From: Sphagnum compactum
Lineage: Eukaryota > Bryophyta > Sphagnopsida > Sphagnales
Length of the DNA stretch: 64,000 nucleotides
Assembly: GCA_965153455.1 (NCBI GenBank)
Contig: OZ234496.1
Location: 17,166,304 to 17,230,303 of the forward strand
Reading direction: 5' to 3'
The notes below the pieces were generated by a model. It had not been told where the DNA came from and did not search any database. It worked only from the letters and a program-made list of their open reading frames with translations. This document shows, in pieces, positions 47,303 through 60,015 of the stretch (positions are counted from its first letter, which is position 1; each line of letters opens with the position of its first letter). A program made the position numbers and the translations under genes.

Positions 47303-47845
47303 TAATAATTACAAAAGAACCGACGAACAGAAAAAAATAAATTCATTGAAACTCTGTGACTGATTTCTGATGAAGACTCGTTTCGCGCTTCTTCCCGGGC
47401 AGCTGCCCCACTTCCGCGTTTCGGGCGGGCGGTTTCGCCCGAAACCCTTAAACAGTGCAACTCTTGCCCAGCAAGTTAAGAAAATTTAACAATACAAAGG
47501 AACCGACCAACAGAAAAAAAAATTTCATTGAAACTCTGTTAACTGATTTTGGACGAAAACTCGTTTGGCGCTTCTTCCCGGGCAGCTCCCTCAATTCCGC
47601 GTTTTCAGGCGGGCTGCTTCCCCCGAAACCCTGAAACAGGACAATTCTGGCCCACCAAGATGAAACTTAACAGTTACAAAGGAACGGACTAACAGAAATT
47701 GTTTTCATTGAAACTCTGTTACTGATTTCGGATGAAAACTCGTTTCGCGCTTCTTCCCGGGCAGCTCCCCTCTTCCGCGTCGTGGAAGGGCTGTTTCCCC
47801 CGAAACCCTAAAAGAGCGCATTTCCTGATCAGCGAGGGAATGAAG
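47303..47845. repeat. three tandem ~180-186-bp copies upstream of MAC5A
   Basis: Copies begin at about 47303, 47488 and 47668, each with ACAAA(A/G)GAACCG/GGAACGGAC. All contain TTCATTGAAACTCTGT, a CGCTTCTTCCCGGGCAGCT core and CCGAAACCCT. Copy 1 has a 9-bp perfect inverted repeat (TTTCGGGCG...CGCCCGAAA, about 47418-47443). Only copy 3, nearest the gene, has an intact AAACCCTAA telobox. The array ends about 315 bp before the ATG. Confidence 0.85.
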
Positions 47846-48159
47846 GAGAAGAGAGACGAGCTTCGGAGAGGCGAGCATTCCTAATAAATTCGTTGTGTTG
47901 TGTTACGACTATTTATTTGCAGAAAGGAAGTTTGTGTGATCGAGACAGAGCACGGCGGGCAAAAGTTGTAGGACAATTCTCTTCAAGAACAAGACTGCAG
48001 GAGTGTCCTGTGTTTGTTTTTTGTTTTTGCGCGAAAGAAGTCTTGCGCAGGGAGCAAGAGAGCAGCGGGATCTGTATATTTCTCTCTCTCTCCGAGCACG
48101 GAAGTTTGGAGAAGAATTTTTTTTTTGAATTGCTTTGGTGCCAGAGAAAGAAACTAGAT

Positions 48160-51050
48160 ATGGCGCATAGGTTACTGAGAGATACGGAAGCTGATGGATG
48201 GGAGCGGTCCGATTTCCCTATCATCTGCGAGTCATGCCTAGGCGACAACCCTTACGTTCGTATGGTATGTTTTTCTATCGCCTTCTCTGTCTTCTTTTGT
48301 AACTTTTATTATTATATTTGTAGTCGTTGTAAAGTTTTTCCGGTAAAACTCGAACCTCTCTGGCTTTCTCTCGGATGGTCTATTCTTGGTGCGTTTCCAT
48401 ATCAAGGATTTATTGAGAAGGCTGTTTTGGCAGATTACGGATGTTAGCTTGCATGTTTTCTCTCCCGCCTACCAGAGGGACGGAGACGTAGTTCGAGGCA
48501 TTTCAGTCAGCCGGCCTTGACGAAATGGTGCACATGGCATGGACATATTCGGGGTCCTTGAGGTTTTGTGTAGGATAGCTTCTTGTTTCTACACTACTGC
48601 TGATGGATTTACCCAGTAGAGCCATAAACTGGTGGTGGAGAGATCCACTGTCTTTGTGTACATGGTCCATTGTATCACAGGAAACATGTCTGGGGGCATT
48701 AGGGTTTGAGCTCTGGATGTGATTCTGACCTTCAGTTGCCACATTGAGAGACTGCATTTAACATTCTTGCAACTTCTAAGCGTGTGCTTTGGGGCCTTAT
48801 TACTTGGTTTGTGTACATGGTCCATTGTATCACAGGAAACATGTCTGGGGGTATTAGGGTTTGAGCTCTGGATGTGATTCTGACCTTCAGTTTCCACATT
48901 GAGAGACTGCATTTAACATTCTTGCAACTTCTAAGCTTGTGATTTGGGGCCTTATTTCTTGGTTGCAGACAAAAGCAAATTTTGATAAGGAGTGCAAGAT
49001 TTGCACACGACCCTTTACAGTGTTCCGTTGGAGGCCTGGGCGAGATGCTCGTTACAAGAAGTCGGAGGTGTGCCACACGTGCAGCAAACTGAAGAATGTG
49101 TGTCAGGTCTGCTTACTTGACCTTGAGTATGGGCTTCCTGTCCAAGTGAGAGATACCGCCCTTGGTATTAATACAAGTGATGCGATTGCTAAGAGCGATG
49201 TCAACCGGGAGTACTTTGCTGAAGAGCAGGACCGAAAGGTAGTCTTCCCTTCTTCGTTTCGTCTTATTGCTCTGTTAGACCAAGCATGCTAGATGTAGGC
49301 TTCACAAATTAGCACAAGATATACTTTGGCAAGGCATATCTAGTTACAAGAGCGACCTGCTACTTTTTTTATTTTTTTTCTTTCCCTTCTTTTCATGCTT
49401 TGTGCTTTCTATCTGGTCACATTGGCCATGTAATCAGTGATTGGAATGCTACTGCACATCTGGTCTAGTCAGCACTGTTGCCCACCTTTCTTTCAGCCAC
49501 TTGCCAAACTGTTCCCTTTGTCTCCATTTTATCATGTGACTCTTATTATGCAATGAAAACAAGAAATGTTTGTTTCTCACACCAAGCTCAAAAAGAATGG
49601 CAGCTGCCTTTTGTTCAGAAATAATTTTTAGCAGGGTTGATACAACTGTGTGGACTGGTTCCTGACAATTTGGAGTTGTTGCAGGCAAGAGCAGGGCTGG
49701 ATTATGAGTCTTCGTATGGAGAGGCTCGGCCTAATGACACAATTTTGAAACTGCAACGGACAACGCCGTACTACAAAAGAAATCGTGCTCATATCTGCAG
49801 TTTCTTTGTGAGGGGTGAGTGCACAAGAGGAGCCGAGTGTCCATATCGCCATGAAATGCCTGTCACTGGGGAACTATCTCAACAGAACATCAAGGATCGC
49901 TACTATGGGTATGTTTTTCAAGTGGAAGATACAGCAAAGACCTTTCTGTAATTTCTTGGCAAGGTTCTAGGTTAGGTCCCTAGTTTTGAATGTTTGGGCT
50001 CATGGCCATCCCAAAGACTGTTGATGAGTTATCTGGTGGGTGGTCAATTGCCCAAGCTGGCCAGGACCTGCTTTACCATTGAAATGGTAATGAGTTTGTG
50101 GCTTAGAAGATGCATTTTCATCTAAGATCAGAGTCTGCCGATGTGTTTTGCAACCTCTTCAGAATTTTCTTACATAACTGGTGCTGACAGTTCATTTTGT
50201 GTGTTTCAGAGTGAATGACCCTGTTGCAGCAAAGCTGCTGAGAAAGGCTGGTGAAATGCCCTCTCTTGTGCCACCAGAGGACATGAACATCAGGACGCTG
50301 TATGTAGGAGGCCTTGATGAGAGGGTCTCAGAAGAGGATCTTAAGGACCAGTTCTATGGGTATGGTGAGATTGAATCTATTCGGATGGTACCACAGCGTG
50401 CTTGTGCATTTGTCACCTACACAAGCCGAGAGGGTTCAGAAAAGGCGGCTGATAATTTGGCAAACAAGCTGGTTATCAAAGGCCTCAGACTGAAACTGAT
50501 GTGGGGAAGACCCCAGGTCCCAAAGTCTGAATTGGAGGGCACAGGTGATGGAGAGGAGTCCCAGAAACCAAATCCAGGTGGGGGAATCTTATCACATGGA
50601 GGTATGCTTCCTCGAGCAGTTATCTCTCAGCAGCAACACCAGCAACCAAATATAGTTGGTCAAGAGCAAGCTACTTTTAACTACTTCAACCTACCTCCCC
50701 CACCACCTCCAACCGAGCGTCCATTCTATCCTTCTATGGATCCACAACGGATGGGTGCTGTTGCTCCAGGGCAAGAGTCAACTGCTGGTTCAGATCAAGC
50801 TGATGGTTCAAAACCAGTTCCACCAACCCCGCCAGTGCAGTATGGCGGGCCACCCATGGGTCCTCCTCTACCTTATGGGTTCTCCCATCAAGGGCCACCA
50901 CCCCCTCAGTTTCAGCAGCAACACTTCCAGGGCCCTCCTCCATATGGACCATCTAGAGGACCACCACATGCGTACCAACAACAACCCCAACCCCTTTTTC
51001 AGCCTGGCCCTCCTCCTCCAAGGCAGCCATATTATGTTCTGCAGTATTGA
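48160..51050 (+). CDS. MAC5A: CCCH zinc-finger and RRM splicing factor, MAC5/RBM22/Ecm2 type
   Basis: Component of the NineTeen/MOS4-associated complex in the active spliceosome, where RBM22/Ecm2-type proteins contact U6 snRNA and pre-mRNA. Exons 48160..48264, 48969..49238, 49685..49908 and 50210..51050 join in phase to 479 residues. The N-terminal zinc-binding region (about 24-95) is [32 protein letters not shown] and [20 protein letters not shown]-x7-C-x5-C-x3-H finger lies at about 163-181 ([19 protein letters not shown]). The RRM starts near residue 228 with LYVGGL (RNP2) and ACAFVTY (RNP1). The C-terminal third is Pro/Gln/Gly-rich. Identity with Arabidopsis MAC5A/B is close over the first 300 residues. 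Exon 1 encodes [20 protein letters not shown], the family's usual start. Confidence 0.97.
48653..48965 (+). repeat. 155-bp tandem duplication in MAC5A intron 1 ending at the acceptor
   Basis: Copies 48653-48807 and 48808-48962 share TTTGTGTACATGGTCCATTG through CTTGCAACTTCTAAG and GGGGCCTTATT. The distal copy ends directly in the working acceptor TTGGTTGCAG (to 48968). The proximal copy has TTGGTTTGTG at the same place and no AG. A near-perfect tandem copy of an intron 3' end. Confidence 0.9.
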
Positions 51051-52180
51051 AGTCCTGTAAGTTTACAATGCACTGTTAAATTGTAGAAAAGGCATTGCAC
51101 TTATGTGCTCATATGCATTAGCAATGATTGCATTAGCTACTTGGCAACCTGAAGTGACATTCCAGGCATTGCAATATAAACATAGGTCCATGAGAAGCTG
51201 AAACAGGCTTGATTAGGTGGCCCATAAATGAGTGGGTTCTGAGTATAAAATAGGTCAATTGATAGTTAACACATCTCCTCTTACTGAAGAGGCCTCATGG
51301 CAGCAGGTGTGAGTGATTTGTTTTGTTTAAGCAATAGGTCTCTCTCGCAGTCTTTTTGGTTCTCATTGAGGACGCAATTCCTCTAGTTGTAACTGATTCT
51401 CTGGATTTAGCTGTGGTTCTATTTTCAGCATGTTTTTTCTCCTAGCTGAAATTTGACTTTGAAAGCAAACCTCAAATGACCTTTTACTGGTTCTAAAGTC
51501 TGGCAGTAAAGTCTCCGAAGGGAAAACAATGTTTGTAGTTTATTACACAAAAGTTTGAGGATTTGAAAACGGATTTAATGCAATTCTTCTTCAAATGTGG
51601 TTTATAATAGAGCCAACTTTTAGAGTTGAGTTTTAGAGCCATGTCTTTTTGGGATGATTGATAACTACAGAACGGTTATTAGTCTCTTCAGAAAGTTCGG
51701 ATTTTTCTGTTGTAGATTTCGCAATTATCATCTAATAAAGCAATAATGTTTGGGCAATGTTTCAGGTGTAAAATCACAACAGCCTTTATTTCAGGTCTTT
51801 TTGTTTGGTTCATAGTTTATTGATATTCATGCATTGTTTAGGCATGTTCTACTTGAGATCAAAGTAGTTTTTAAAAACAAAACACTCCAACCCAGCATTC
51901 ACGAGAGCGAGCTCAACAAATGACAAATGTGGTGGCTGTTATTTACCATGATCCTGAAGGACTCACTTCGACTATTGTTTAGGGTTTAGAGACATGCTTT
52001 TTCTCAATGACAAGCATAATTGAATTTTGCACAAAAATCATGCAATTGATTTTGCACAAAAACCATGGAACAATGAAGTAGTATACAATGGATCCATCCA
52101 TCCATATGCAACGTCAAAGGAAGGTTTTGTGACATTTTTTAGTTGTGATGATAGTAAAAGAATAGTTTGAAAATACAAAG
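51051..52180. other. intergenic region between convergent MAC5A and MAPK15 genes
   Basis: About 1.1 kb; no conserved ORF. It should hold the MAC5A 3' UTR and, at the right, the kinase 3' UTR. Confidence 0.6.
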
Positions 52181-55100
52181 TTAAGTCACACTTGCTGCAC
52201 TTCCACTTGGACGAACTTTGGATCGTTGTTGGCTTCGAGATTGTAACTCTCGTTCAGCACGCTCCTTTTCTCTCAGTTTTTTGCGTATTTCTTTCTTGCG
52301 GTTCACAATTTCTGTGTACAACCTTTCACGATACTCGCTTATTGTAAACCTGAAACATTTTTGAGTTAGCGGGGTTGATGAGTTTAGGGTTTTTGGAAAC
52401 TATGGAAACCCAATTGGGAAATTATGTGAAGACTTCACATATAATTGGTGTCACAAATTGATACCAAATTATTATTTCATAAACCACACAAAAAGCAACA
52501 ACAAACCAAAGAGCATCAAAGGAAAGTTACTTGGTGTTATCATCAATGGGGATTCGCACTATGCGATTGCACATAGGCTCATCGATTGGACTATGAAATT
52601 GGGCTAGATATGGGTGGCGCAATGCATCCTGCGGAGTTCACAAAACCACCAAATGGAAATAGTCCTTTCGATCTTGTAACTTTCATAAATTATTTAGAGC
52701 TCCAAAAACAACATGCCCACTCCCAATGTGATTGTGGTTCATTCATTGAATTGTGTTTCTTAATCAAAGGATTACTCCACTTCAATAAATCGATTTGATA
52801 ATATGTGTAGTGCTTGAAGTTTGAAGTTTGAACCATTCATGGTTGAAATTAAGGGTAAGAGGAAATCGAAATCAGAACCTCAGCCGTAATGCGCTTATGA
52901 GGGTTAAAATGCAACAATTTATGAAGCAAATCCTCTGCCTCTGATGATGCTTGTGGAAACACTTGCAAGAATGGCCTGTACATAATAAGATCCCAATATT
53001 ATTACCCCATTAATGAGCAATTTTAAATAATAATAAAAATAATAATCATATGTTCTATCTGTATGAATGTAGTAGATCTTTTTTCTTGCAAACATAATTT
53101 GATATGTTAATGTAATATATGAATATATAATTAATCGCATTGATCGTCATTAAGATTAATTGGGGGAAATATATTCCGACCTAGTGGTGGCAGCCAAGTT
53201 CTCAAGCATGGTTGCTGCAAAGGGGGACTCTAGAGCAGCAATATCTTCCTTTGGGTTCACCCCAACCATCCGCAATATTAGTTTCTACTTTGACATAAAA
53301 CCCAAAAGAAATTCCTAAAATTAAAGAAGAGGAGGTCACAAGGACATAATTAATTTTTTTTAAAAAAGAAAAGTACCAATCTTCTACACAATTACAAAAA
53401 TTATTTTATTTTGCTCGAACAAAAATTGTTGTCTTTTTAACAACAATATTTGGGAAAAAAATAAAAAATTGGAAGATTTTTTTTCTCTTTGGTGTAAATT
53501 TGACTAATTTTTCTATTTTTGGAAAAAAAAAACCATCAATTTTTTGATATCACAAAATTGGGGAAAAAAAAAAAAAAAAAAAAAACCCTTATTCACAAAT
53601 CAATTTTACAAGAGAGAAATATTACAGGTGCAGGCCTTCCAATGACCTCTAGAATCTTTTCAATTTGATTCATAGTTGATGTTCCTATTCATCCACAAAC
53701 ATTCCAAGGACATTCCAATTGGTGTTTTAAATTTTGGAATTAACTCGTGCATTTAGCCAATATTATTAGCCAATAATTCTTCTTCAAAATGGAAAACACC
53801 ACTTCCAAGAAGTCCATTGTGATTGAAGTGTGGAATATGCGCATTATCAAAGTTTTCAAGTGAAATTTGCCTTTGGTTCAATATTAAGTCTAAAAAATGC
53901 ACATTAAAAAATATTTATAAATGGGTTCACCTGGAAAAATGGGTTTCCCATTCAAAAGTTCTCCCAATATGCAACCACTTGACCATATGTCCACTCCAAA
54001 TGTGTATCTATGATTCATGTTCCAAAAATCCTTCATAAAAATTCATTAAAAAAAAAAGAAGAAAAAAAACCATCTCTAGAAATGGAAATCAAAGAGTGGA
54101 ATCCCACTTTTGGATACCCAATTCACAATCATTAATTAATATGAGGGGATTGAAATTTCTAAAATTAAAATTCTTAAGGTTGCATAAAAATATCAAAATT
54201 GTAATCAAACCATATATAAATAAATAAATAAATAAATAAATGCGTGCACAAGACAATACTTACTTTGTTGAGCCCAAAAGAATTTCAGGTGCTCTATACC
54301 TGTCATTAGCCAAAATTCCATATTGAAAATGATTTACAACCCATAAAAACATGCCAAAATTGGATAGTAATCAAACAATATGTACCAAAAAAGAAAAATC
54401 ATGAAACCATTAAATATATAAGCACTAGTTTGAAACACAATTTACAATGGCTCCACCAAAATTATCATAATTTTTTTTGGGTTTCTTTGAACCCTAATTT
54501 GACCATTTTTGAACATACCAACGGGTCGCAACATAATCGGTGAGAATTGTTGGACTACTTCCATTGTCATCCTTCAATTGTGCAACCTATTCAGATTAGT
54601 TTTTTCCATTAATTTTTATGCAAGAATAATAGTGAAAAAATGAACATAAAAAGAGAATTGTATAAATAAATAAATAAATAAATATAAATATAAATATAAA
54701 TATAAATATATGAATGCAATTTTCAGATTTTTGAATCACTTACCGATCGTGCAAGGCCAAAGTCCGCAAGCTTAACTTGGCATTCAGAATCCAACAACAA
54801 ATTGCTAGGCTGCAATCCCATAATGTGGTATAAATTTTCAATATCATGATATAATTAACTGCAAAAATTTAAGCAAATTTAAAAATGTTTGCCTAGAATT
54901 GATTTTGTTTTTGGACCCAAAATTATTTAGGTGAGACAAAAAATTTGGTTACCAATGTATATACCGGATTGATTATTCATTCATTCATTCATTCATGCAT
55001 TCATTTGAAAAACATGAAATGAACTCAATCTTGTGTTGTTCGGGTTTCAAATTTCTACTAAGGAAGATAAAATCTGAAAATTTAATTACAACAGAAAATT

Positions 55101-57027
55101 AGTGTACAAATCTTGTGGAACTCGAAATGAAAAAGTTGGTTAAATTTTGGTGTGAGGAATTGAATTTATTGAAGACCTTGATGTCGCGGTGGATCAATTC
55201 CGCAGAATGCATGTATTTCAAAGCCTTGAAAAGTTGATACATTATGAACTGCCAATAACAAAATCAATAGATATAAAATTAATAATAATTCCATTCAACC
55301 CAATATATATATGCAATCAATATTTGAATTAAATTTTTACATACATATAATCCATTTTAGTCCCCTTTATTTTATACCATGCTTTTTTGTGTAATAATTA
55401 AGGATTTTAAACTTGATTATTTAAAACTTTTGTTTATGTCACCTGCTTATGAACTTCTTCAAGTATGTTGGCCCTTATAACTGCATGCAAATCCGTCTCT
55501 GAAAAAAAAAACATTTTAATTTGACCCAAAAAAAAATAATCAGTTTATAAATTCAGTGATGTGTCTCTTATTATCTTGGTATGTGTTTAAAAAATTATTT
55601 AAAAAAAATGAATGTCACAAAGTTCAAACCAATTGATATAAATAAATTTTATTTTTTTGGGTCATATGGATTTATTTTTATCGGCCCATTTTGCTCAAGA
55701 TGAAAAATTGACTCTTAATTAGGTCTATTCCTTAAGTAGTGCATTTTTTTTTTTGTTATAGTCCAAACCCAACATCAAGTCTCGAATAGTTTCTTTCTTG
55801 AATGTGTGTTAATGGAAGTCAATCGATGTAATTCAAATGAAAATGTAATTATTTGTGTAATTAATTTCGAGTTTTGTACATGAAAAGAAAAAAGAGAAAG
55901 AACTCTTTGATAAGACATACCCATGTATTCAAACACAAGGTAAAGATCACGATCATTTTCGGCCTTTAATACATTGAGTAATCTGCAATACGACGTCGCT
56001 TGAAAGGTCATTGAAATGAAATCAAGTAAATGCCTTGCACAATTCATAGTAAAAAGACGACCTAAGGATCACCCAACCCTAATGAACCTAGCAACAAAAA
56101 CTTGTGTACACACATGTTTAAACGGATATTAATTACAAGTTGATTCTAAGATTTAATATAAAAACTTCCTTATTAAAAAGGATTATGAAAATGGGGGAAG
56201 AAAAAAACAAAAAAACAAACACAACTAATGTTAATCAAGACTAATTGCACACAAAACTTTGAAATTCTAGCTTGCAATGGTGTTGTTGTTGTTGTTGGGT
56301 AGGAAGGTTTTCCTTGAGAAACATACTTGATGATGTTGTCATGGTCATTCATTTCTTGCAAGAACATCACTTCTCGAAATGTTCTCTGTGGATGGAAAAT
56401 GTGTTCCACACAAAATTTGGGTACACATAATTTGGGAAAATTGAAATTGATAACTCAAATTTTACACTACCACATCTAACCCTAGACTATATTTCTTTTT
56501 TGGACTAAACAATTTGTTGTGTATTTTAGCTACTATATATTTGAACCAAAAATTGGCCACAAAAACTAGTGTCAAGTGGAAACTTGCAATTAGTTTAATA
56601 TTAAAAAAATTCCATGAAGATTGATGATGATGATGAGTTTGAGATTTTCTTCACTACAAAAAAAAAAAACAAAGGATTTTTTTATTTTTTTTCCAAACCT
56701 GTGCATCTGTTGCATTCTGAAATGCATCAAATATTTTTTTGAGAGCCACAATGTCACCCGATCTCCTTTCCACTGCCTTCCATACAATTCCATAAGCCTA
56801 CATAATCATCGTCCCACCAATCTCAAAAGCTCGGAACAAAATCTCAAACAAATTGCATATGAATTCCTTCATAATAACAACCCAAAACAACCCAAATCAA
56901 ATTGCATATGTTTGGGAAGTAGAAATTAAGGTTCATTGAAGGATTTTGGCATTAACTTTACCCCCTTGCCAAGCTTTTGGCCAACATGATATTTGCGAAA
57001 TACATGCTTGTCAATGTCTTCACTCAT
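52181..57027 (-). CDS. MAPK15: ERK7/MAPK15-type MAP kinase, complete, 15 exons
   Basis: Atypical MAP kinase; animal and protist ERK7/MAPK15 proteins act at basal bodies and cilia. Fifteen exons join in phase to 383 residues: 57027..56962, 56797..56699, 56385..56327, 55982..55921, 55498..55443, 55248..55177, 54809..54744, 54586..54519, 54299..54264, 54007..53931, 53684..53626, 53248..53181, 52975..52879, 52628..52531, 52349..52181. The start [20 protein letters not shown] is followed by [12 protein letters not shown] and [20 protein letters not shown], with K42 catalytic. Then HRDIKPSNLL (D136), DFG at 154-156 and a TDY activation loop at 176-178 with YVATRWYRAPE. The [10 protein letters not shown] insert and the residues around it are ERK7 features. 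The protein ends in a basic helical tail ([20 protein letters not shown]...) and lacks the long C-terminal extension of animal ERK7. All key catalytic residues are present. Confidence 0.95.
54219..54241. repeat. AAAT microsatellite in a MAPK15 intron
   Basis: About five or six AAAT units in the intron between exons 9 and 10. A second AAAT/AAATAT tract lies at about 54663-54712 in the intron between exons 7 and 8. Confidence 0.8.
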
Positions 57028-59750
57028 GGCTCTCTCCCAAATTACTTTGAAGAAATTTTCTTTTGGAGAAATTAACCTCTTCTTCCTCAATGTAAACCTT
57101 GCTTGGGCAAAGAAAACCCCTAGCACATTTTTGTGGTCCCCATTGTTTGGAAAAGAGTCTTGTTGGAATTGATTGAGCCCCAATACTCACTCTCTCTCTC
57201 ACCTTTGATCTTGATGCCTTTAGTGTTTTGTAGAGTTAATTTTTTGATTACCAAATTGTTGTAATTCAAACTTTGCATTTGGCAACAAATAGAAACCCTA
57301 ACAGCTTCTACAACCCAAACCAAAGATGACTAAGATAAAGGGCCCTTCCAATTTCAACTCAAAATGGTTTGCTAACATAGGTAGGGTACTCCCCAAATTA
57401 GAAGGAAGTTACAAAGGGAGAGGTTTGGGGGGAGAGAGTAGATACCACTCTTTGAAAGGGGCAATGGGGCTCAAATGCATTATTGAAGCACATCAAAAAT
57501 TTGGAAACCTCTAAAAGACTGTCTGTTCACATGCAACCGCCTCTATTTTTGGGTTTAAGCCACTATGATCACATCCATCACCTTTCATTCAAAATTTTCA
57601 TCCATTTGCAAAACCTTCAAGAAGACCTGATCCAGCCCATCCCATCATACATCACCATGCATGCATGTCCACCCTCTCTTTTGTAGCCTTTTGTCTCCAA
57701 TCCTAGTAATGGGTTTGGGTGGCCCTATTAGGGCACTTTTTTCAAGGCTTTTTCCTAGGGTTTCACTTGTTATTGATGTCTTTTCTTTTGCGAATTTTTG
57801 GTCACTTGGTGATAAAAAAGTAAAAATAAAATCCAGTGTGACTCATTCAAACCCAATTTTGTAGAAAAAATGAGCCAAAGTCGCCACATTCGGAGGATTT
57901 TTTTTCTAAAAATTTTCATATTTAGATACTAGGTTTCAGCAGGAGGCCAAAGTTATAGCCAGATTCTTAAACTTTTTTACTTTCCTTTCTCTCGGAGCTG
58001 TAGCCAAATTATGGCTACAAATTTCCTCTTGTGGATGATCACCACCAGGGTGGCTACATTACACAATTGGGAACAAAAACATGATCCTTGGTTGGTTATC
58101 TGTTGGCCAAGAGTGAACCAACAACACACCTGAAGAATGGATGGTAAGTGGCCACAAAACTTGGATTCCAGTTCCGTAGCTAACCATGGTAGTTAGACCA
58201 CTTGCCTTTTTCTATTACCTACCTGCTAACAACCCACAAGCAGGTTGTTAGTAGGTAGGTAGTAAAAGAAGCCCTTGTATAACCCATGTATATAACCCAT
58301 GTAATAAGTACCTGGTAGTCACCTATTTTCTTACCTAGTATGTACCTACCTACATACATGATCTACTAATTATTACACAATGGGTTACTTTAACTCAGTT
58401 GTGGTTCATCTAACTATACATGGTGGAGCTTGCTTTTGAACCTACCTTTGGCACACTGAGTTCTCAAAATTCAAATGATTTAAAAAAAAGAGTGGTGGGT
58501 ACTTAAAGAGAGAGAGAGAGAGAGAAACATCTTTCTTTTAAAATCTTTTGTCTTTACTTGATTTTCCCTTTTGTGGTCACAGGCTCATAGGCTTTGCACT
58601 CTCAGCCTGGGGTTTTCTGATGGTAAGTAAAATGATTGGGGCTGGGAGTTTATACCCATGTTGGCCAGTTCTTAGAACGAGGGACTGATACCTGCTGGTT
58701 ATCACACCGGGTTTATATATATATATATATATATATTCATGTACCTGTCATTTCTCCAAATTTTCAATGGCTTTGGGTATATAATTTTGATTCTAAAAAA
58801 AAAAAAGAAAAAAAATTCAGAGAATCGTCTTTTCTTGGCCAGTTCTTTCATGAAAACTGTCAATTTTTGTTGAGGTTTCGAACGCACCAGAACTTTTGAC
58901 AATTCTTTGATTCTATGAAAATTCCAGAATTGGAACCGATGGTTCTTTAAAAACTCAAAAGAACCCCAAACCCTAAACCCAACACTGGTTTATATTGTCC
59001 AAATTTTTGGTGTTTGTAGGAGGTGGGTACATATGTGAAAATTATTAACACTCTTATGGTGGATGTGGTAAACACTAAACACTAAACACTAGGGTAGAGG
59101 TTCAAATAGGGGGTTGTGAGTGAAGCTCTCTCTACTTGAGTAGTGCTGCTGCAATTGCTGCTTAACAAAAACAAAACAGAACAAAAGAACTTAACAACCA
59201 AGACTAAAAGACACCACAAACATGCACAACAAGAATGACTTGCCGACAAGATTTATCAACACAATTGATCATTCATTCAAGCCATCATTCATGTGCGCAC
59301 ACTAAAACCATTGAGAATGAAACAAGGCATCACAAACATGCTGGCCCTGCCAATAGATAAGATGTTGTACATCTACCTACTGTGTCCATACTCTGAACAC
59401 CCAAACAAATCTGTTCCAATCTAAACAGTCTAAACACTTTCACCAGAAAAACCGGTTTATCTAATGTGAAACCGGTTCTAATAAGGTAAAACTTCCAAAA
59501 GTTGGATCCAATGCGATAGTCCCTGTCCCTGTGGGGGACAGGGCCCAACAAAGACTAAGGTAGAAGCTCACCTAAAACCATCAGAATAAGCAGTTTGGCA
59601 AGAACTACTTTTGTACTCTTTATCTTGCACTTATTTGTTTTGCTAAATACCAACAAACAAAACAAAAATCTACCCACACCAAGTGAAATTGTGAATTTCA
59701 ATTACTCAAATGCTCATCAAAGAGACTCCTCAGGGAGGAGGAGGAGGAGG
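57028..59750. other. intergenic region between MAPK15 and the 60-kb gene
   Basis: Left end holds the kinase upstream region, with a CT run at 57188-57199 and a telobox-like AAACCCTAACAG near 57293. Further right are a GA run (58508-58525), an AT run (58714-58735), telomere-like AAACCCTAAACCC near 58968 and three AAACACTAA units near 59072-59092. No supportable gene. Confidence 0.5.
59521..59543. repeat. perfect 9-bp stem hairpin
   Basis: CCCTGTCCC (59521-59529) and GGGACAGGG (59535-59543) are perfect complements around a 5-nt loop. Confidence 0.7.
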
Positions 59751-60015
59751 AAGGGATTACAATAAAATCACCTCCAAGTTCCAACAAAAGTAATGAATAA
59801 AATGAATGGGATCCCAGAATGTACATGCAGTTGTTTCAATTTTATTTTGCTTAAATCCTCTTCTTCTTTTTTCCTCTCCCTCTCTCTTTTGCTTTTTTTC
59901 TTGCCTCCTCAATTTTATGATAAATTTACAGAAATATAAACAAGTTGCACAATAAGAGGAAATGAATGATGCTGAACAAATTTCCGTCCGTCTCCACAGG
60001 GATCGACTCTGATGC

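Noticed and set aside
48503-49076. Overlapping minus-strand ORFs with repeated [15 protein letters not shown] peptides
   Set aside because: They lie in MAC5A intron 1 and merely reflect the 155-bp tandem duplication.
50656-51060. 134-codon ORF on the plus strand
   Set aside because: Overlaps the Pro/Gln-rich end of MAC5A in another frame; low-complexity shadow.
59330-59551. 73-codon minus-strand ORF
   Set aside because: No conserved domain, no splice partners, and it contains the hairpin; not supportable as a gene.
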